This document shows positions 24,841 through 39,232 of a DNA stretch of 64,000 nucleotides, piece after piece. Origin of the DNA: Delphinapterus leucas. Its lineage: Eukaryota; Chordata; Mammalia; Artiodactyla; Monodontidae. The stretch is from assembly GCF_002288925.2 (NCBI RefSeq), contig NW_022098069.1:78256424-78320423 (forward strand), in the 5' to 3' direction. Made by a program: the position numbers and the translations under genes. The notes below the pieces were generated by a model. It made no database searches and was not told the DNA's origin. It saw only the letters and a list, made by a program, of their open reading frames with translations. Position 1 is the stretch's first letter. Every line of letters starts with the position of its first letter.

Positions 24841-25047
24841 GGGCTTCCCTGGTGGCGCAGTGGTTGAGAGTCCGCCTGCCGATGCAGGGGACACGGGTTC
24901 GTGCCCCGGTCCGCGAAGATCCCACATGCCGCGGAGCAGCTGCGCCCGTGAGCCATGGCCGCTGAGCCTGCGCGTCCAGAGCTTGTGCTCCACAACGGGA
25001 GAGGCCACAACAGTGAGAGGCCCGCGTACCGCAAAAAAAAAAAAAAA
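24841..25047 (+). mobile_element. Young CHR-type SINE
   Basis: The most consensus-like copy in the window. It starts GGGCTTCCCTGGTGGCGCAG, has a B-box-like GGTTCGTGCCCC, and ends GCGTACCGC plus 15 A residues. A perfect 10-bp target duplication (gtcacttatt) is at 24831-24840 and 25048-25057. Low divergence and a clean tail indicate recent insertion. Confidence 0.97.
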
Positions 25048-25057
25048 GTCACTTATT

Positions 25058-28000
25058 ATAAGCACTATGTAGGAAGTATAAGTGAATAGTGGATAATACT
25101 AGATTTTCATTTCTAACACCTCCCTTGGTAATTCAATAAAATAATGATGTGTCAAAATAATTCTAAGATTTGGCTTGCATTCAAATTGAGGCACTTTTTT
25201 GATTAACAAAGATTTGCTGGCATTACTATTATAAAGGCTTACTTTAACTTCAAGGAACTAGAATTGGCAATATGTCAAAATTGTGGTGCATTGGTATGCC
25301 AGTGGCACGTGTACAAAGATGAAATGGAATGTAAATCAAAATTGTGATTCACTACAGACTGTCAGATATGGTTTCCTGAGATAAGAAAATACCATTGGAA
25401 ATACTGATTAAAAAAACTCACACACACAACAGAGTGAAACATAACCAATATTCACTCTATGCAAAAAATAAAATTTAATAATAACATCCACCATTTCAGT
25501 GAAATTGCCTTTGGAACTCAAATGTGCTGTTAGTATTTGGCAGAACTTCAAACTGGGGATATTTTTAATATCTAAGGTGATGTAAATATAGATGGGTTAA
25601 CAAATTCTGATGTGATATTGTATAAACTGCCAGTATCTTTCAGAAGTTAAGTGTCTTCTCTACTATGGCAAAGAATGCTACGAAGAAGATCATTTTTCTT
25701 CTCTTGCTTGATGGGTTCAACTGTGTCATTCAGGGGAACCTCAATATAGTTCAAAGCATTCTGTGAACTCTAAGACAAGACATGACCATGAGACAAAAAC
25801 AACAGTAGCTATAAATACCACATTTGTGTAATACAGAAAAAAATAAATTGAAAAGTTTGGATAAGTCCAACTTTATTAATTCTTACAATTTTAATGCACT
25901 AAAGGACCTAATATAAATCCTTTAGTAAAGAAAATGAGTACCCATTAATTTATGTTTGTGGTTACATTAGTTTTATATAATGGGGCCATTTTGTAGGCAC
26001 CTAACTTTTTAGATGTTTTCTTATAATTTATCTGTTACAATGTCAGTAGGAATTATTTTTAAAAAATTCTTTATACAGAATATCACACTAGTTGGTGATA
26101 TACATAGTAAATTCCTTCCCTCTAGTGGTACGATTCTAAAATATTATCTAACATGCGTGAAAACATACTTGGTTTAGATTACTTTAAAATAGAACTCAAG
26201 GAACTAATATCTTATTAAATGTAGATTTATTTTGAAACATACTTGATCATTTGTAATCTGTTGATAATTATTTTTGGTGGAAGCCCATTGGGGTGACTAA
26301 ATTGAATCTGCCCATTTCAGCAGAATTTTCAGGAGATGCCTAATTTATACCTAATAAAGCATGACATGTAAAATCACAAGTCCCATTACTAAACAAAAAT
26401 GAATTCAATTTTATACAGAATATATTGCACAATTTATTCCCTATGATTGTACAACTTGAGGGAGAGGAAAATCATCAGTTTGACTCAAGTGTTGAAAATG
26501 ATTTGTAGGGAGGAATTTTAAGAGCTATTTGTAAGCTAATATTAAAAGAAGAAAGAAAGTATCCATTAAGTACTGAAATTAAAAATTAGATATAAATGAT
26601 GAAAAATATCCAGGGTTTAGTGGATGTATACTCCTACACCCATTCCTACTCAAGTTCCTTCCAACCATAAGCTCATTCTGCACAAAAAGTTGACTCCTTT
26701 CTCAATTCTAGTGGCAGATCTTGTTGAATATACATATCAGTAATGAACAATGAGAACTGAGGGGGGAAAGTTGTTAAAAGGTATTACCTACTGAATGCTG
26801 CTGTGTCTCAGTGCGATGACAGGAATTCCTGTAACCATCTTGAAAACCTGATGATGAAGCTAAGACACAGAGGGTGAAGAGCCATGAGACTCCAGCAGAA
26901 CTGATGTAGAAGTTCTGATATACCTTGCCTGAAGATACCTTAATTCTGAATATTTTGTTAAATACAGCTTCCTTTTCTAGGTAAGGTGGATTTTCTATTC
27001 CTTGAAGCCAAAGATATTCTGAGGATATTTAATTTGTTCTACTTTCTAAAATGTATATTTAAAACTTCTCTTATCTATCTACTGTTTTATTATTTACTTA
27101 AAATAATTACATTATGAGGCACATTTTCCAAATACAATACAAGTAAGCTAATTCTAAAACCTCAAAATAGTGGCTAAATTTTACTTTAAAAATTAAATTC
27201 AAAAGTATCTTTAATGTAGTGAATTATTTCTCATGAAAACTTGGTCTGTATTAGAGGTTCTTTTCAATCATGGTCCCATAATTATGAGTAACTTAAAAAA
27301 GAAATACTAGTTCATATGGGACTTGGTCTTCTAAAACATGAAATATGAGGATCTTCATTTAAAAACGCAAGTTGTTTTCAATTTACTCCTATGAGAAACC
27401 GACTGCTAGAAAATTAGAAAAACTTAAAAAGTAAATAAATAAAAATCATTTTTGGACATGAAAATTCTGGACACCATTGAAAGATTTCGACTTTATTTGA
27501 TCGTTTCTCAGTGGATTTATACAAATATTAAGAACATGAAAATACCAATACTAAAACCACTTTAAAAAGCTTATTTTTACCAAGTATAAATTTCCATTTA
27601 AAAATTTAAAAATAAAAATTTAAAAGGCACGTTTCTATTCAATTGGCTGCACATGCAAGCAGGCAATGTGTGTGGGGAGAGAGAAGGCAGAGCAGAAGCA
27701 GTGACTCAAGGCATCTCTATGTAAATTAGCTTTTACTGGAATGCTTATCAGAAAGTGAAGATTCTTTTTATTTATCAAGGCACTTGAACATAAAAAGAGT
27801 AAAGTTTCGTGAATGCCTGAACCTCTACTGCCAACTAGGATGACTTGATAGAATCACACACATACAAAATTTAGAATAAGTAAAATTTATATAATCAAGA
27901 AAATCTACAGGATCATATCTTTTTGTAAACTGACAGTCATTTCTTAAGGTAAATATTAAAAATAAGTAATTTTTACTAAAATGGCATATTATTGTGTCAT

Positions 28001-29044
28001 TATGAAGCTATAGCTACAATTTATCTAAACATCTGGTATTATGTCCTATTAAATCCCCGTGCATGTGCGAAGAGAATGATGAACTCAGTTCCCTGATATT
28101 ATCTTGATAATCCATTTACAAGCATTGTGAAATATTGTTCAAATATTTGAACATTTTGATAGAGTGGATTATCCAGAAAGAGATGTCAAGGTTTGACACA
28201 CCTACTACACTTCCCAGTCCTGTTTCCTGGCACCCTTTCTTAAAAGCTCTCTGATTTGGAGGTAAATACTTCTCAGCATAGTAATTCAGAGAGCCAATGA
28301 GTTATAGTTGACATATGGATTTCAAATAGACTCTTACAGTAAATCAGTATTTACCAAGGCATGTTAATAGAATTGAAAAGCAAGACACTTTAAAAATATT
28401 TAGTATAGGCTGTGTATAAGATACTGTATACACAAAAGTTTTGTTTAGAAAGTACTGAGAATATGAAACTCTGAAAATAATAGAAGACAATACAGATGAA
28501 TTGTGTGTGTGTATGGGGGGGTTGTATATTTGAGGTGTTCAAAGTGTTTTGAAACATACCATTAAAGTCACCAAAGTATAAGATTGCAAATTTTGAATTT
28601 AACTTTGGAATGACCCTCAAAACTATAAACAAGATGGGAATATCAGGAAAAAAAAAAAACCAAAACTAACAAATCCATATAAATAAAAACCACCCCAACA
28701 GGAAAACAGACTAAAGTCATGAAAATAGACTAAGATCATTTTCAAAAATATGAAAATACAAATGTCCAGTAAATACAAGAAATGCTGTTTAACTTTTGAG
28801 GTAATAAAAAAGTAAAATAAATAACCATGAAATATTTTGTTTTTACATGTCATGTTGAATCAGATAACAACTTAAACAAAATCCTTTGTTCTTAGAGTAT
28901 ATGGAAATGAGCCATCCTCCATACTCAGAAATGTTAAGTGGCACAAATCTCTGAACAGCATTTGGGCAATTTAAATATTAAACATTAATTCCAATGAATC
29001 ATACATTTTCTGAAGAAAATAATTATATACATCAGCATATAAGA
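25058..29044. other. Long unassigned AT-rich stretch
   Basis: About 4 kb without a recognised gene, RNA or repeat. Frames at 28390-28632 and 28623-28853 are low-complexity Phe/Tyr-rich and look like chance. Regulatory elements cannot be judged without alignment to other species. Confidence 0.4.
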
Positions 29045-29490
29045 GTCTGTAAAGGGTGTATCTCCAAGTTGTTTATGATAGAGGAAAAAAAAAAAGGGAG
29101 GAAACAATCTAGCAACCTATATTTTTATCAAGAGGAAATTGTTATATTATGGTACAAACATTAAAGGAAAGATAAAAGTCATTAAAATTATAGTGCAAAT
29201 AATTATTTGTGGTCATGGACGTTGACTATGGCGTACTGTCAAATTAAGAAAGCAGTTTCAAACAAGGTTTAGAGCATGATTCCATTTTTGTTAAATCATG
29301 TGTATAAGTATAGAGAAAAATTTGGGAGGAGATGCAAGAAACTGTAACAGAAGATCTGTCTGCATAATAGGATTATGTGTTGCCGTAATTTTTTCATTGT
29401 CCATAATTTTTCATTGTTTAAAGAGATTTTAAATTTAGAAAATGTGCAATGAATATACATATAGTTCATACAAAAATAAACAGAAACAGA
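29045..29490 (+). mobile_element. Old L1M-type 3' end, sense
   Basis: Follows the order of an old L1 3' end: TCTCCAAGTTGTTTATGATA, AAATTGTTATATTATGGTAC, GTTTAGAGCATGATTCCATT, AGGAGATGCAAGAAACTGTA and a late TTTTTCATTGTTTAAAG segment. Strongly diverged. Confidence 0.55.
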
Positions 29491-30973
29491 TTTTCTCATT
29501 CTTTCATAGCTAAAGTATTGCCACGGAAATATTTTAATATTTCTTTTGTACTGGTAATATATGAAACAGAAGACTTGAATATATGGTTACAGGAAACAAC
29601 GAAGCAGAGTAAAAAAAAATAAAACAACAACAACAAAACTATTTTCTAGACACCTTTGGTATGAGAGAATCAGAATTTTAAAAGTAATTACTTAAATGTA
29701 AATAAATAACTCTTGCATCTATTTCCAAAGTGGATTTCAAACAGCACACAGTAAAAGTCAGTATAATAAAAACCTTTTTAAAAAGTATAGAGGAGCTGAG
29801 TAATATAGAGGAAAAGCAGGAGAGAAGAAGAGATCTGGGAATGGGACTGAAATAAAAATCATGCTGGAAAGCAGGCTAAGTGATGTAACTTCAGTTTATC
29901 AGAAAACCAATTAGTGAACTTCTGATCAATCAAGGCTAAAAGTGAGCCTTCATAGGTTACATAGCTCTTAAGGTCTAATAAAAGGAGACGTGGAGTTCAT
30001 AAACATAAACTCACTGTTCTGAGCCCTGAGACAATATCACTACATGTTACAACATATAACAGAGATTAGAAAACACAGTTGTTAAACAGAATGTCTATGT
30101 TTTCTATATATGACTTTTATAATGTTGGTACCTGGTTCAAAACTTAAGGCATAATTTTATGCCGTATACGTATGAAGAGAATTAAGACTAGGCCAACTTT
30201 TTGACCTGAAATGATACAGCCTTATAACTTAAGGAATGTGGAAGTTAAGGTTTTACTATTCAAGTCACAATTTTGATAACCAGCAAGCACCTGGATTATG
30301 TCAACCAATGGAAAGAACGGTAAAATTTCCTATAAAGCACATTTGTAGGCAACATTAAAAAATTCCATCATTAATTTCAGCCATCAGAAAAACACCATTT
30401 CAGGATATAAATTGAAAGGAAATTCAACTATTTCCTAGTATTTTAAACATTAATTCAAAATGAAATTAGATATTGAGTTTGTAGTAGCAATTCTTAAACT
30501 TTGGTTTCTTTAAAAAAAAATTGATGAGAAATTTGTTTGTAAAAATAAATTACTTTGCAATCCTCGGGTATAAGAACTACTTTGGGCATATTTTCACGGA
30601 AGAAATTAAAGCTAGCAATATTATTAAAATAAGAAAAAGTATGCAATAAATGCAAATAATTACCACACTTCAGTTCATTCAAAATGCAGTAAAAATGTAT
30701 CTAATTATACTTATTGCTATGAGCACTACAACAAAATCAGAAAAAATACCATATTATAATTAGATGGTGTGCCTCTATAAAAAGAACCAAGGTTCTAAGA
30801 TTCACTTATTTTTCCTCCAAAGAAAAATAAATAGCTTTGTATGGATCATAATGTTTACTAAACTAAGCAGCCATCAGCTGGGATTTGAAATTTACTGAGG
30901 ACGATTCAGGCAGAGATCACTAACATCTCCCAAGCTGCTACAAACACTGGCTGGTGCATTAACTTTTCCTCTC
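29491..30973. other. AT-rich sequence downstream of PABPC4L, likely partly 3' UTR
   Basis: Lies immediately 3' of the PABPC4L stop on the minus strand, so some of it is probably transcribed as 3' UTR. No canonical AATAAA on the minus strand was found within about 1 kb of the stop, so the transcript end cannot be placed. An ATTAAA-like site occurs near 29532-29537. Confidence 0.35.
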
Positions 30974-32783
<1,810 letters not shown>

Positions 32784-33049
32784 CCGGGCTGCGGCCGGCG
32801 GGGGGGCGGGCGGGAAGCCCGGAACTCGCGCGCTCAACTTCCCGCGCACTCGCTGCCCAGGGGGATGTTTTCTTTTTAATGTTTTTGGAGAATGTTTTTC
32901 TTCCCCCCGCCCCTCTCGCTCACTTCCCACCCACTTCGGACAGCTCAGCTGAGGAGCGGGAGGCGGTGACCGGGGTGGAGAAAGGCAGCCTAGGGGAGTG
33001 GCCCTAATAAACCCACCCGCCCGCAGGCCCTGGCGTAAGTCTGACTGCA

Positions 33050-33480
33050 GGAGCTTTGCCAAGTGTGGATCAGGGCTTGTCACTTTCTAGCTTCAAGCCC
33101 TCCAGTGGCTTTCTTCGACTCTTGGGTAGGCTCCAACCTCCGCACCTTGTTCTTCAAAGTTCTGCAGGATTCCTGCCATGTTCCAGCCTCAACTGCCCCT
33201 TGGATCCCCTTCCTAAACTCCATGACACGCTCGCCTTTTGTTCAGGGCCAACTTGACAAAACTGTGTTCCTCAGCAATCACTTTTGATGCTCTTTCCAAA
33301 TACAGGTTTTCCCTATACAACTTCTGAAAAAGTTTAGGTTTCGCTCTTAGAGGCCTCGTATTTTCGTAGCATTTGTCTAATTAAAATATATTGTATTACA
33401 TTCCATGACAGTAGGGACCATGCCCATTTTATTTCCCCGCTGACTTAACTCAGGGACTTGCAGAAACGAGATGCTCAGTA
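33050..33480 (+). mobile_element. L2 LINE fragment
   Basis: Shows the CT-rich L2 3' pattern: AAGCCCTCCAGTGGCTTTCT, TTCCTGCCATGTTCCAGCCT, then CCATGACAGTAGGGACCATG and GATGCTCAGTATTTACTGAA. Old and interrupted by indels. Confidence 0.6.
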
Positions 33481-33554
33481 TTTACTGAAAGAATCCACTG
33501 CGTGGAGGAGATGAGATATTTAACCTGAGGTTGGTTTTCATGCCCAGAGAAATG

Positions 33555-33665
33555 GAAATAGTGTCCCTTACCTCAAAGAGTATTGTAAAGATTAAATGAA
33601 TTAGTAAATTTGGAAATGTCTAACCTAATATCTGGCACAGAATAGGTTTTGATTAACATTGGTTT
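33555..33665 (+). mobile_element. MIR SINE 3' part
   Basis: CCTTACCTCAAAGAGTATTG, GTAAAGATTAAATGAATTAG and AATATCTGGCACAGAATAGG follow the second half of the MIR consensus in order. Confidence 0.75.
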
Positions 33666-33796
33666 CATTTCCTCTAGCATTAAATAAATTCCGTAACATC
33701 ATTCCTATAAAACCTTAAATTTGAATCATCATGCATCTTACGGAATGTAACCTGCAAAACTGAATTGCATGGATCAGTTTATATAAGGCTAATTTA

Positions 33797-33985
33797 GTGT
33801 TTTTCAAACTTTAATGGACATAGAAATCCAGAAGGGATCTTGCTTGAAAGCAGATTCGGATTCAGTCATTTGGAATCAGAATGAACTGGAAACTCTACAC
33901 TTCCCAAAAAGCACCTGAGTGATGCAGATTCTGTTGGTCTCTGAACTACACTCCGAGTAACAAGACTTTTTGGCTGAACGAGTCC
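33797..33985 (+). mobile_element. MER5-type hAT DNA transposon relic
   Basis: The segment starts GTGTTTTTCAAACTTTAATGG and contains GAAATCCAGAAGGGATCTTG. It also has GAGTGATGCAGATTCTGTTGG and CTCTGAACTACACTCCGAGT. This is the order seen in MER5A/B non-autonomous hAT elements. The terminal inverted repeat is degraded. Confidence 0.7.
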
Positions 33986-33989
33986 CCAG

Positions 33990-34429
33990 AGTGGCATCTT
34001 TTCTAATGTAAGGACTATAAAAAATATATTTCTCTTTCAGAAGATGATATCTAACAAAATTCATTCTCAGTGATACATTAAAAACACACACATACACACA
34101 ACTAAGCTAGAGGGTGATTTTCACTATAATAATCCAAATTGCTTTTAACCTATCAGATGTTGAATAATGGTTTTATGATTACTCTTAACTTCATCCTGAT
34201 TAATGATTTTTGTTTGTGAAATTTATTCTGCTATGTGTTGCTCCTGTAGGATCAATTGTTCAAATAAATAATCTTTTCTTCAACCACATCCTCTAGGCTG
34301 CAATAAAAAAAGAAAAAAAGGCCGCTGACGTAGTTGGTGAATACCGTCAGTGGATTTCAGCACATACTTTATTTAGACACTATATGGCATTGTTTAATGT
34401 AAATAAAAGTGATAATCATATTCAGTATT
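33990..34429. other. Unassigned intergenic sequence
   Basis: AT-rich DNA with a short ACACACA run near 34083-34100. Nothing else recognised. Confidence 0.4.
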
Positions 34430-34437
34430 ACCAGATT

Positions 34438-34649
34438 TTTTTTTTTTTTTTTTTTTGTGGTACGCGGGCCTCTCACTGTTGTGGCCTCTCCCGTTGCGGA
34501 GCACAGGCTCTGGATGCGCAGGCTCAGCGGCCATGGCTCACGGGCGCAGCCGCTCCGCGGCACGCGGGATCCTCCCAGAGGGGGGCACGAACCCGTGTCC
34601 CCTGCATTGGCAGGTGGACTCTCAACCACTGCGCCACCAGGGAAGCCCC
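34438..34649 (-). mobile_element. CHR-type SINE (reverse)
   Basis: Poly-T, then GTGGTACGCGGGCC, ending ACCAGGGAAGCCCC. A target duplication (accagatt) is at 34430-34437 and 34650-34657. Confidence 0.94.
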
Positions 34650-34657
34650 ACCAGATT

Positions 34658-35039
34658 CTTATAAAAGAAAGTTCCTAAGTGTGCATTTACTAAGAATTTT
34701 GTTGAGACCTTTTATTTCTAGGAAAAATGCTGAAGATCACATTAGTTCTTTGTACAACAATAATACAGCTATAGCGAGATACCAAAATATTTCAAAAACT
34801 CATGGACTTTCCATTTTACTTTAGTGTGATCATCACTAAACATTTTGTGAGAAGTGAAGAAGAGTTTCCAGATTCAGAATTTAGTCCTATATTCTTGTCT
34901 CTAATCAGTTTGCAGGCAACAGGTACAAACCTCTATTTGTTAAATGACCAAGAGTCGTACTTCTTCCTATTTGTACTACTCATTATACTGCCTTCATTTT
35001 TATGTTTTAATAAAGTAAGCATTTTTAGGCATCTATGAT
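34658..35039. other. Unassigned intergenic sequence
   Basis: No recognised content. Frames crossing into this region from the SINE are SINE shadows. Confidence 0.4.
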
Positions 35040-35560
35040 TCTTTCCTCTCTTTAATTCTCTAAATCTCATAGTTTTGTCAGTTGTGTTGATTCAATAATT
35101 TCTTAATTTGGGATGTCTTTTACATTTGCCCTTTCTTTCTGTTCCCATTACCACTGCTTTTGCCTCAATTCCTTGTGTATTATTGCATGAGCTTTACTCA
35201 TTTATCTTCTTTTGTCTATATGCCAGTCTGTTTTTATGGCAGTCCATTGTGCATTTTGCTGCTAGAATAATCTTACTAACAATTCTTTCATAAGATTTCA
35301 GTAAAAAAATTACAAATGACTACCATAACTTTGCAATATCAATTCTATCCTAGCTACATATATCTTGTCAAGCTAATTCATTTGTTTTATATGTACATGC
35401 AGTTAATTCTTTTAAAAATATCCTTTCCCTATTGTTATCCAAATTCTATCATCCTTGAGCCCTGTTTTCACCAGTATTTTTTTCTCTCAATAGTCCAGCT
35501 GACACCGATTACTTTTCCTTTTCAGAAACAATTTATTTAATGTATGCACTGTGTATTTGT
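35040..35560 (+). mobile_element. Probable L2 LINE fragment
   Basis: CT-rich on the plus strand, with GTTCCCATTACCACTGCTTT, GCTGCTAGAATAATCTTACT and TTCATAAGATTTCAG-type segments that follow an L2-like order. Very diverged. Confidence 0.45.
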
Positions 35561-35975
35561 ACTTAATTTTGGCATGAGTTCATTGGCTTTGATGGACTTC
35601 GACTTAAAACTGATACCGCCTACATTAACTGTCTTCTGGTTTCCTTAGCCAATTGTTGCAGCTTTGCCTATTGCTGACTTGAGTATCTTCTTAATTCCAC
35701 AAATATTCTGAAAACATTTCAATTAAGTGCCAATATTTTGCCTCATTTTGAAGTAAGTTGTAAGTTTGCCCATCTTATGTTATTTAGCTCAATCAGCATT
35801 CAAAGTACAAGTTTGTTGTGTGGGTGTCTCACAGAATTAAGAGGAAATAAGATGCCGTTTTGCTTAAATGGCAAGAAAAATGTTTGTCAGTGTTTCTATT
35901 CACTGATTTTGACGTTAATGGAGGTCAGGGCTTACCTTAGTATATATTATGAAGAAATGAGTAAATAGCTATTTT
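35561..35975. other. Unassigned intergenic sequence
   Basis: Nothing recognised. The frame at 35738-35968 has no homology that I can name. Confidence 0.35.
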
Positions 35976-36087
35976 GAGTATGACGATGCACTTTAAAATA
36001 GAAATTCTTGTACTAATTAGGCCAAAGCAGTTTCTGATGTCTACTTGAATCATTGCTCTGATGTAGTCAACTATTAATAAAATTTTC
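35976..36087. repeat. Local duplicated segment, copy A
   Basis: About 112 bases that recur, diverged, at 37000-37235. Both copies share GAGTATGA, TTTTAAAATA, GACC/GGCCAAAG and GTAGTCAACTATTA in the same order. The repeat family is not recognised. Confidence 0.7.
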
Positions 36088-36439
36088 CTTATTTTTGTTC
36101 AAAATGGGCTTTATTATCTTAATAGAGAGTAATAACATGAATGAAACTTGCTTTTATTATATTTTGAAAGTGCTATGTTCAATTATTTACTCTAAAGTGT
36201 AATATTGCATCTTTTAGGTTGTTTCAATTTTATTTGACAATTATGGTCTCTTTTCAGTTGTAATTGTCTCCTGATTTTTTTTTAACCAATATATAGTGTT
36301 AATTTCATTAGAATGAGGTATATGATTTACATATCAGAGTTACACTTCTCCATTCAGAGCATATAGAAATGTCGCAAAAAGTAATGTTTGATTACCAGTA
36401 GATCTTGATCAAAAGTTCAAATCAATCCAAAATATCATT
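36088..36439. other. Unassigned sequence between repeat relics
   Basis: AT-rich DNA with no recognised feature. Confidence 0.35.
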
Positions 36440-36900
36440 CACCAGTAAAAATATAGGCATCATAGAAATAAAACTGAATAAGACACAGCATCTTTCCTCA
36501 AGAGTCTCAAGGCCCTTATAAGAAAAAAACTGAAACAACGTTAAAACAATGTAAAATCAATAATCTAAGAATAAATAAGACAGAAATTTAGGAAAGAAAA
36601 TATATGAATAGTTCCAGCTGTGAGGACCAAAGAAGCTTTTGCAGAGAAGATTGTACTAAAGAAGGCCAAGCCCTCTTTTTGTGAACTCTGGGGAAGTTTA
36701 GGGATAAGTAATATTGGTATCAACCAGTATCCATTTAATATTGCTGGAATATAAAGTGTGAAGAAGAAAGTGGCAGGAATTGAGACAAGAACAAGACAAG
36801 GGCAATAGGCCAGAGTGCCTTACATGCTAGGCTATTTTATGGACTTTGTTCTAAAGGAAAGCTATTGGAATAATACATTTATATTTTATTACATTTATAT
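36440..36900 (-). mobile_element. L2-like relic
   Basis: AACTGAATAAGACACAGCAT, TTCCTCAAGAGTCTCAAGGC, then GCCAGAGTGCCTTACATGCT and ATTTTATGGACTTTGTTCTA resemble a reversed L2 element in order. Orientation and family are tentative. Confidence 0.4.
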
Positions 36901-36999
36901 TACATTTCAGAACTGTAAAGTGAAGATAATGTGAAAGACATGGAATCCTGGAAACATGAAGCAGGGATAATGTAAAGATGTATAATCATGAACCATCCT

Positions 37000-37235
37000 G
37001 AGTATGAAAAAGCATTTTAAAATAAAAATCTCTTGCGAATTCCCTGGTGGTCCACTGGCTAGGACTTGGAGCTTTCACTGATGTAGCCCAGGTTCAATCC
37101 CTGGTGTGGCAACTAAGATCCCACAGGCTGTGCAGCCTAAATAAAATAAGTCTCTCATACCAATGAGACCAAAGTGTTTCCTAAGTCTTCTGGAATGGTT
37201 GTTCTGTTGTAGTCAACTATTAGTAAAATAGTTCT
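37000..37235. repeat. Local duplicated segment, copy B, split by a SINE
   Basis: The two halves (37000-37035 and 37150-37235) join to match copy A at 35976-36087. A tRNA-derived SINE at 37036-37149 was inserted later. Confidence 0.7.
37036..37149 (+). mobile_element. CHR-1-type tRNA-derived SINE, short
   Basis: GAATTCCCTGGTGGTCCACT, a GTTCAATCCCTGG B-box-like motif, AACTAAGATCCCACAGGCTG and an AAATAAAATAA tail. An older relative of the other SINEs. The flanks have an imperfect duplication (aaaatctctt against aagtctctc). Confidence 0.85.
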
Positions 37236-38779
37236 AGGTATTGAAGTTATGGTGGTTAAGACATGATTCGTGGCGGAAAACATTTGTTTAAAGTTCCAAT
37301 CTGACTGCCCTTAGATGGCTGCCCAGAGGTCCTTCATTGTGTCATCTTGCCCTCCCTACTTCCCTTGTACCCTCTCTCCTTGCTCTAGAGCTCTGACTTC
37401 ATCTCACTGTTTCACCCATGTTGCCAAAACCAGGAAAGCTGCTAACCCTGTATTCTTCGTTTTTTCAGTTAGTTTTTACCAAGCAATCTGACTCCTCCAT
37501 CACCAGGAATTATCACCTCTCATAACACAAATCCATTGTATTATTATGCCGAAATCTCCTCAACCCTACCAGGGGTAGTTAAGGAAGAACAGAGGGAGTG
37601 AAGGAGCTTGAGAATCCCCTTCTTGGCCAGCTATCTTTTTCTTGATGGAACCCATGTGCCATTGTAAAAGAGAATATTATTGGCTCTAACCTTGATGAAG
37701 AGGGAGGGATTGAGGGTTACCATCTTTCTCTTGTAACCAGGGAAGATCTAGCATCTTCCATGGAGATGTTCATCTCATTTCATTACTGGTCATTCACACA
37801 GGGATGATTTTCTGACACCCAAGTGGGGAGCTGTCGTCTACTTTGGACAGAAATATTTTCCTGCTCATCATTTTAGTCTCTGCTTGTCTACACTGCAGCC
37901 ATTAGCATTAGTCAGCCAAATTCCTATCCATAGAAAACAGTGTCCCAGGTTCCACAGTCTTAACCTCAAAAGTTTCTGCATTATGATCCATGGGAGTCAA
38001 TGCAGAAGAGAAAGTGGTTCAAGACTGGGTCACTGGGAATCGATCCTTTAGGTGTTAATGATTTCTCCTTCTCACGCTCCTTTACCCCCTCATGCATTTC
38101 TCTGAAGGGGAGCTTTATTAAATAATGTGAGCAGGCTGAAACCAGTTTAGGGTGGCTTATTACCTCCCCCATTCTCTTGCCAGGCCCGTGTCTGTAATTA
38201 GGTAGAAAAGTTTCATGAAGCCATTACTTTTCTGCTTGGTTCCAGGTTCTGGCTACAAATGGCAAATTCCAGATACCTGAAACGGTCTTCTAGATATAAA
38301 GTCTTTTCCCTATAGTTTGCTAACTTCTGTCTTTAAAGTAAAATCTTTTCTTCAGGTAGCAATTCCTGAGATCTTACCTCAGTGTGTAGCTGCATTTTCT
38401 GGTGCTTGCCGTCATGCCAAACTGCAGGAAGCACTAGTCAGTTAGGGGCTTAGTAACAGTTCTGTTTACTTGCTATGTGAAAACCTCCTTATCAATCCAC
38501 ATTGCCATGTATATAAATATGGATTCACTTCTTCTCTTTTATTATGTCACTCCCCACAACACACACACACAAGCCGCAACACCGCCACCACCACCACCAT
38601 TATCTTTAAAGTAAAAATTCCATGAAGGCAAAAATTGTGTCTAAATGAGTCACCACCATATTCTCAATGCCTTTAATAAGAGCTCAAACGCAATGGGTTC
38701 TCAACACTTAAGTTTTGAATGTTGGCAGACAATTCTTTATAGGTCACTCACATTTCTACATGTCTTCTAAGTAGAGGCA
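37236..38779. other. Unassigned sequence; small L2-like piece and CA/CCA repeats
   Basis: Mostly unrecognised. A CA run lies near 38559-38572, a CCACCACCACCACC run near 38583-38599, and an L2-like segment (CCATGAAGGCAAAAATTGTG) near 38610-38720. Reverse frame 37981-38172 has no support. Confidence 0.4.
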
Positions 38780-38784
38780 CTGAG

Positions 38785-39210
38785 TGTCTTTGTTCTGGAC
38801 TATGGTTTAAATGATGTTTATATAGCAAACATCCTTGGAAGATATTGTGTTTCTCTCTGAAGCAAAGTGCAGGTTTATTCACAGCCTTACAAGGTAGAGA
38901 TACTTTCTATGGAGCACAAAGCAGGCATGCTTTCTGCCCATTATTAAAGATTCAGATTTTCTGAGTCCTGGGTTACTCTCCCCTTATGCAACCCACTCTG
39001 GGTGCAGGTGTCGCCTGGATGTCTATGCACCACACTGTGGGAATTTGGGCTTGGGGAACTGTCACAAGGAAATGCTAATATGCTGGCTACTGCTGTCACT
39101 GTGAGGAATAAATTCTTTGTCTCTAACCCACAAGCATCCATAAAACTGTGGTAAGCTAACTTCTTAGATTACAAGTAGGGTAAAATCTGAGACCTTCATA
39201 GATCTTGACA
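38785..39210 (+). repeat. ERV 5' LTR
   Basis: Starts TGTCTTTGTT and ends CTTGACA. It shares with the 3' LTR the segments GTTTATA, CCTTGGAAG, ATGCAACC, CATCCAT and AGTAGGGTAAAAT in order. An AATAAA near 39108 is a likely polyadenylation signal. Confidence 0.78.
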
Positions 39211-39214
39211 GTTT

Positions 39215-39232
39215 TGGTGATGAGAATGGGAT
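39215..39232 (+). promoter_or_regulatory. ERV primer-binding-site-like sequence
   Basis: TGGTGATGAGAATGGGAT begins four bases after the 5' LTR. It starts TGG, as sequences complementary to tRNA 3' CCA ends do. From memory it is closest to a tRNA-Leu type site, with several mismatches. Confidence 0.5.

Noticed and set aside
24841..24915. tRNA gene suggested by A- and B-box-like motifs at the start of SINEs
   Set aside because: The boxes belong to tRNA-derived SINEs; there is no intact cloverleaf or 3' end of a tRNA gene.
38559..38600. Short spaced repeats considered as a CRISPR-like array
   Set aside because: They are CA and CCA microsatellites; no array of unique spacers, and the genome is mammalian.
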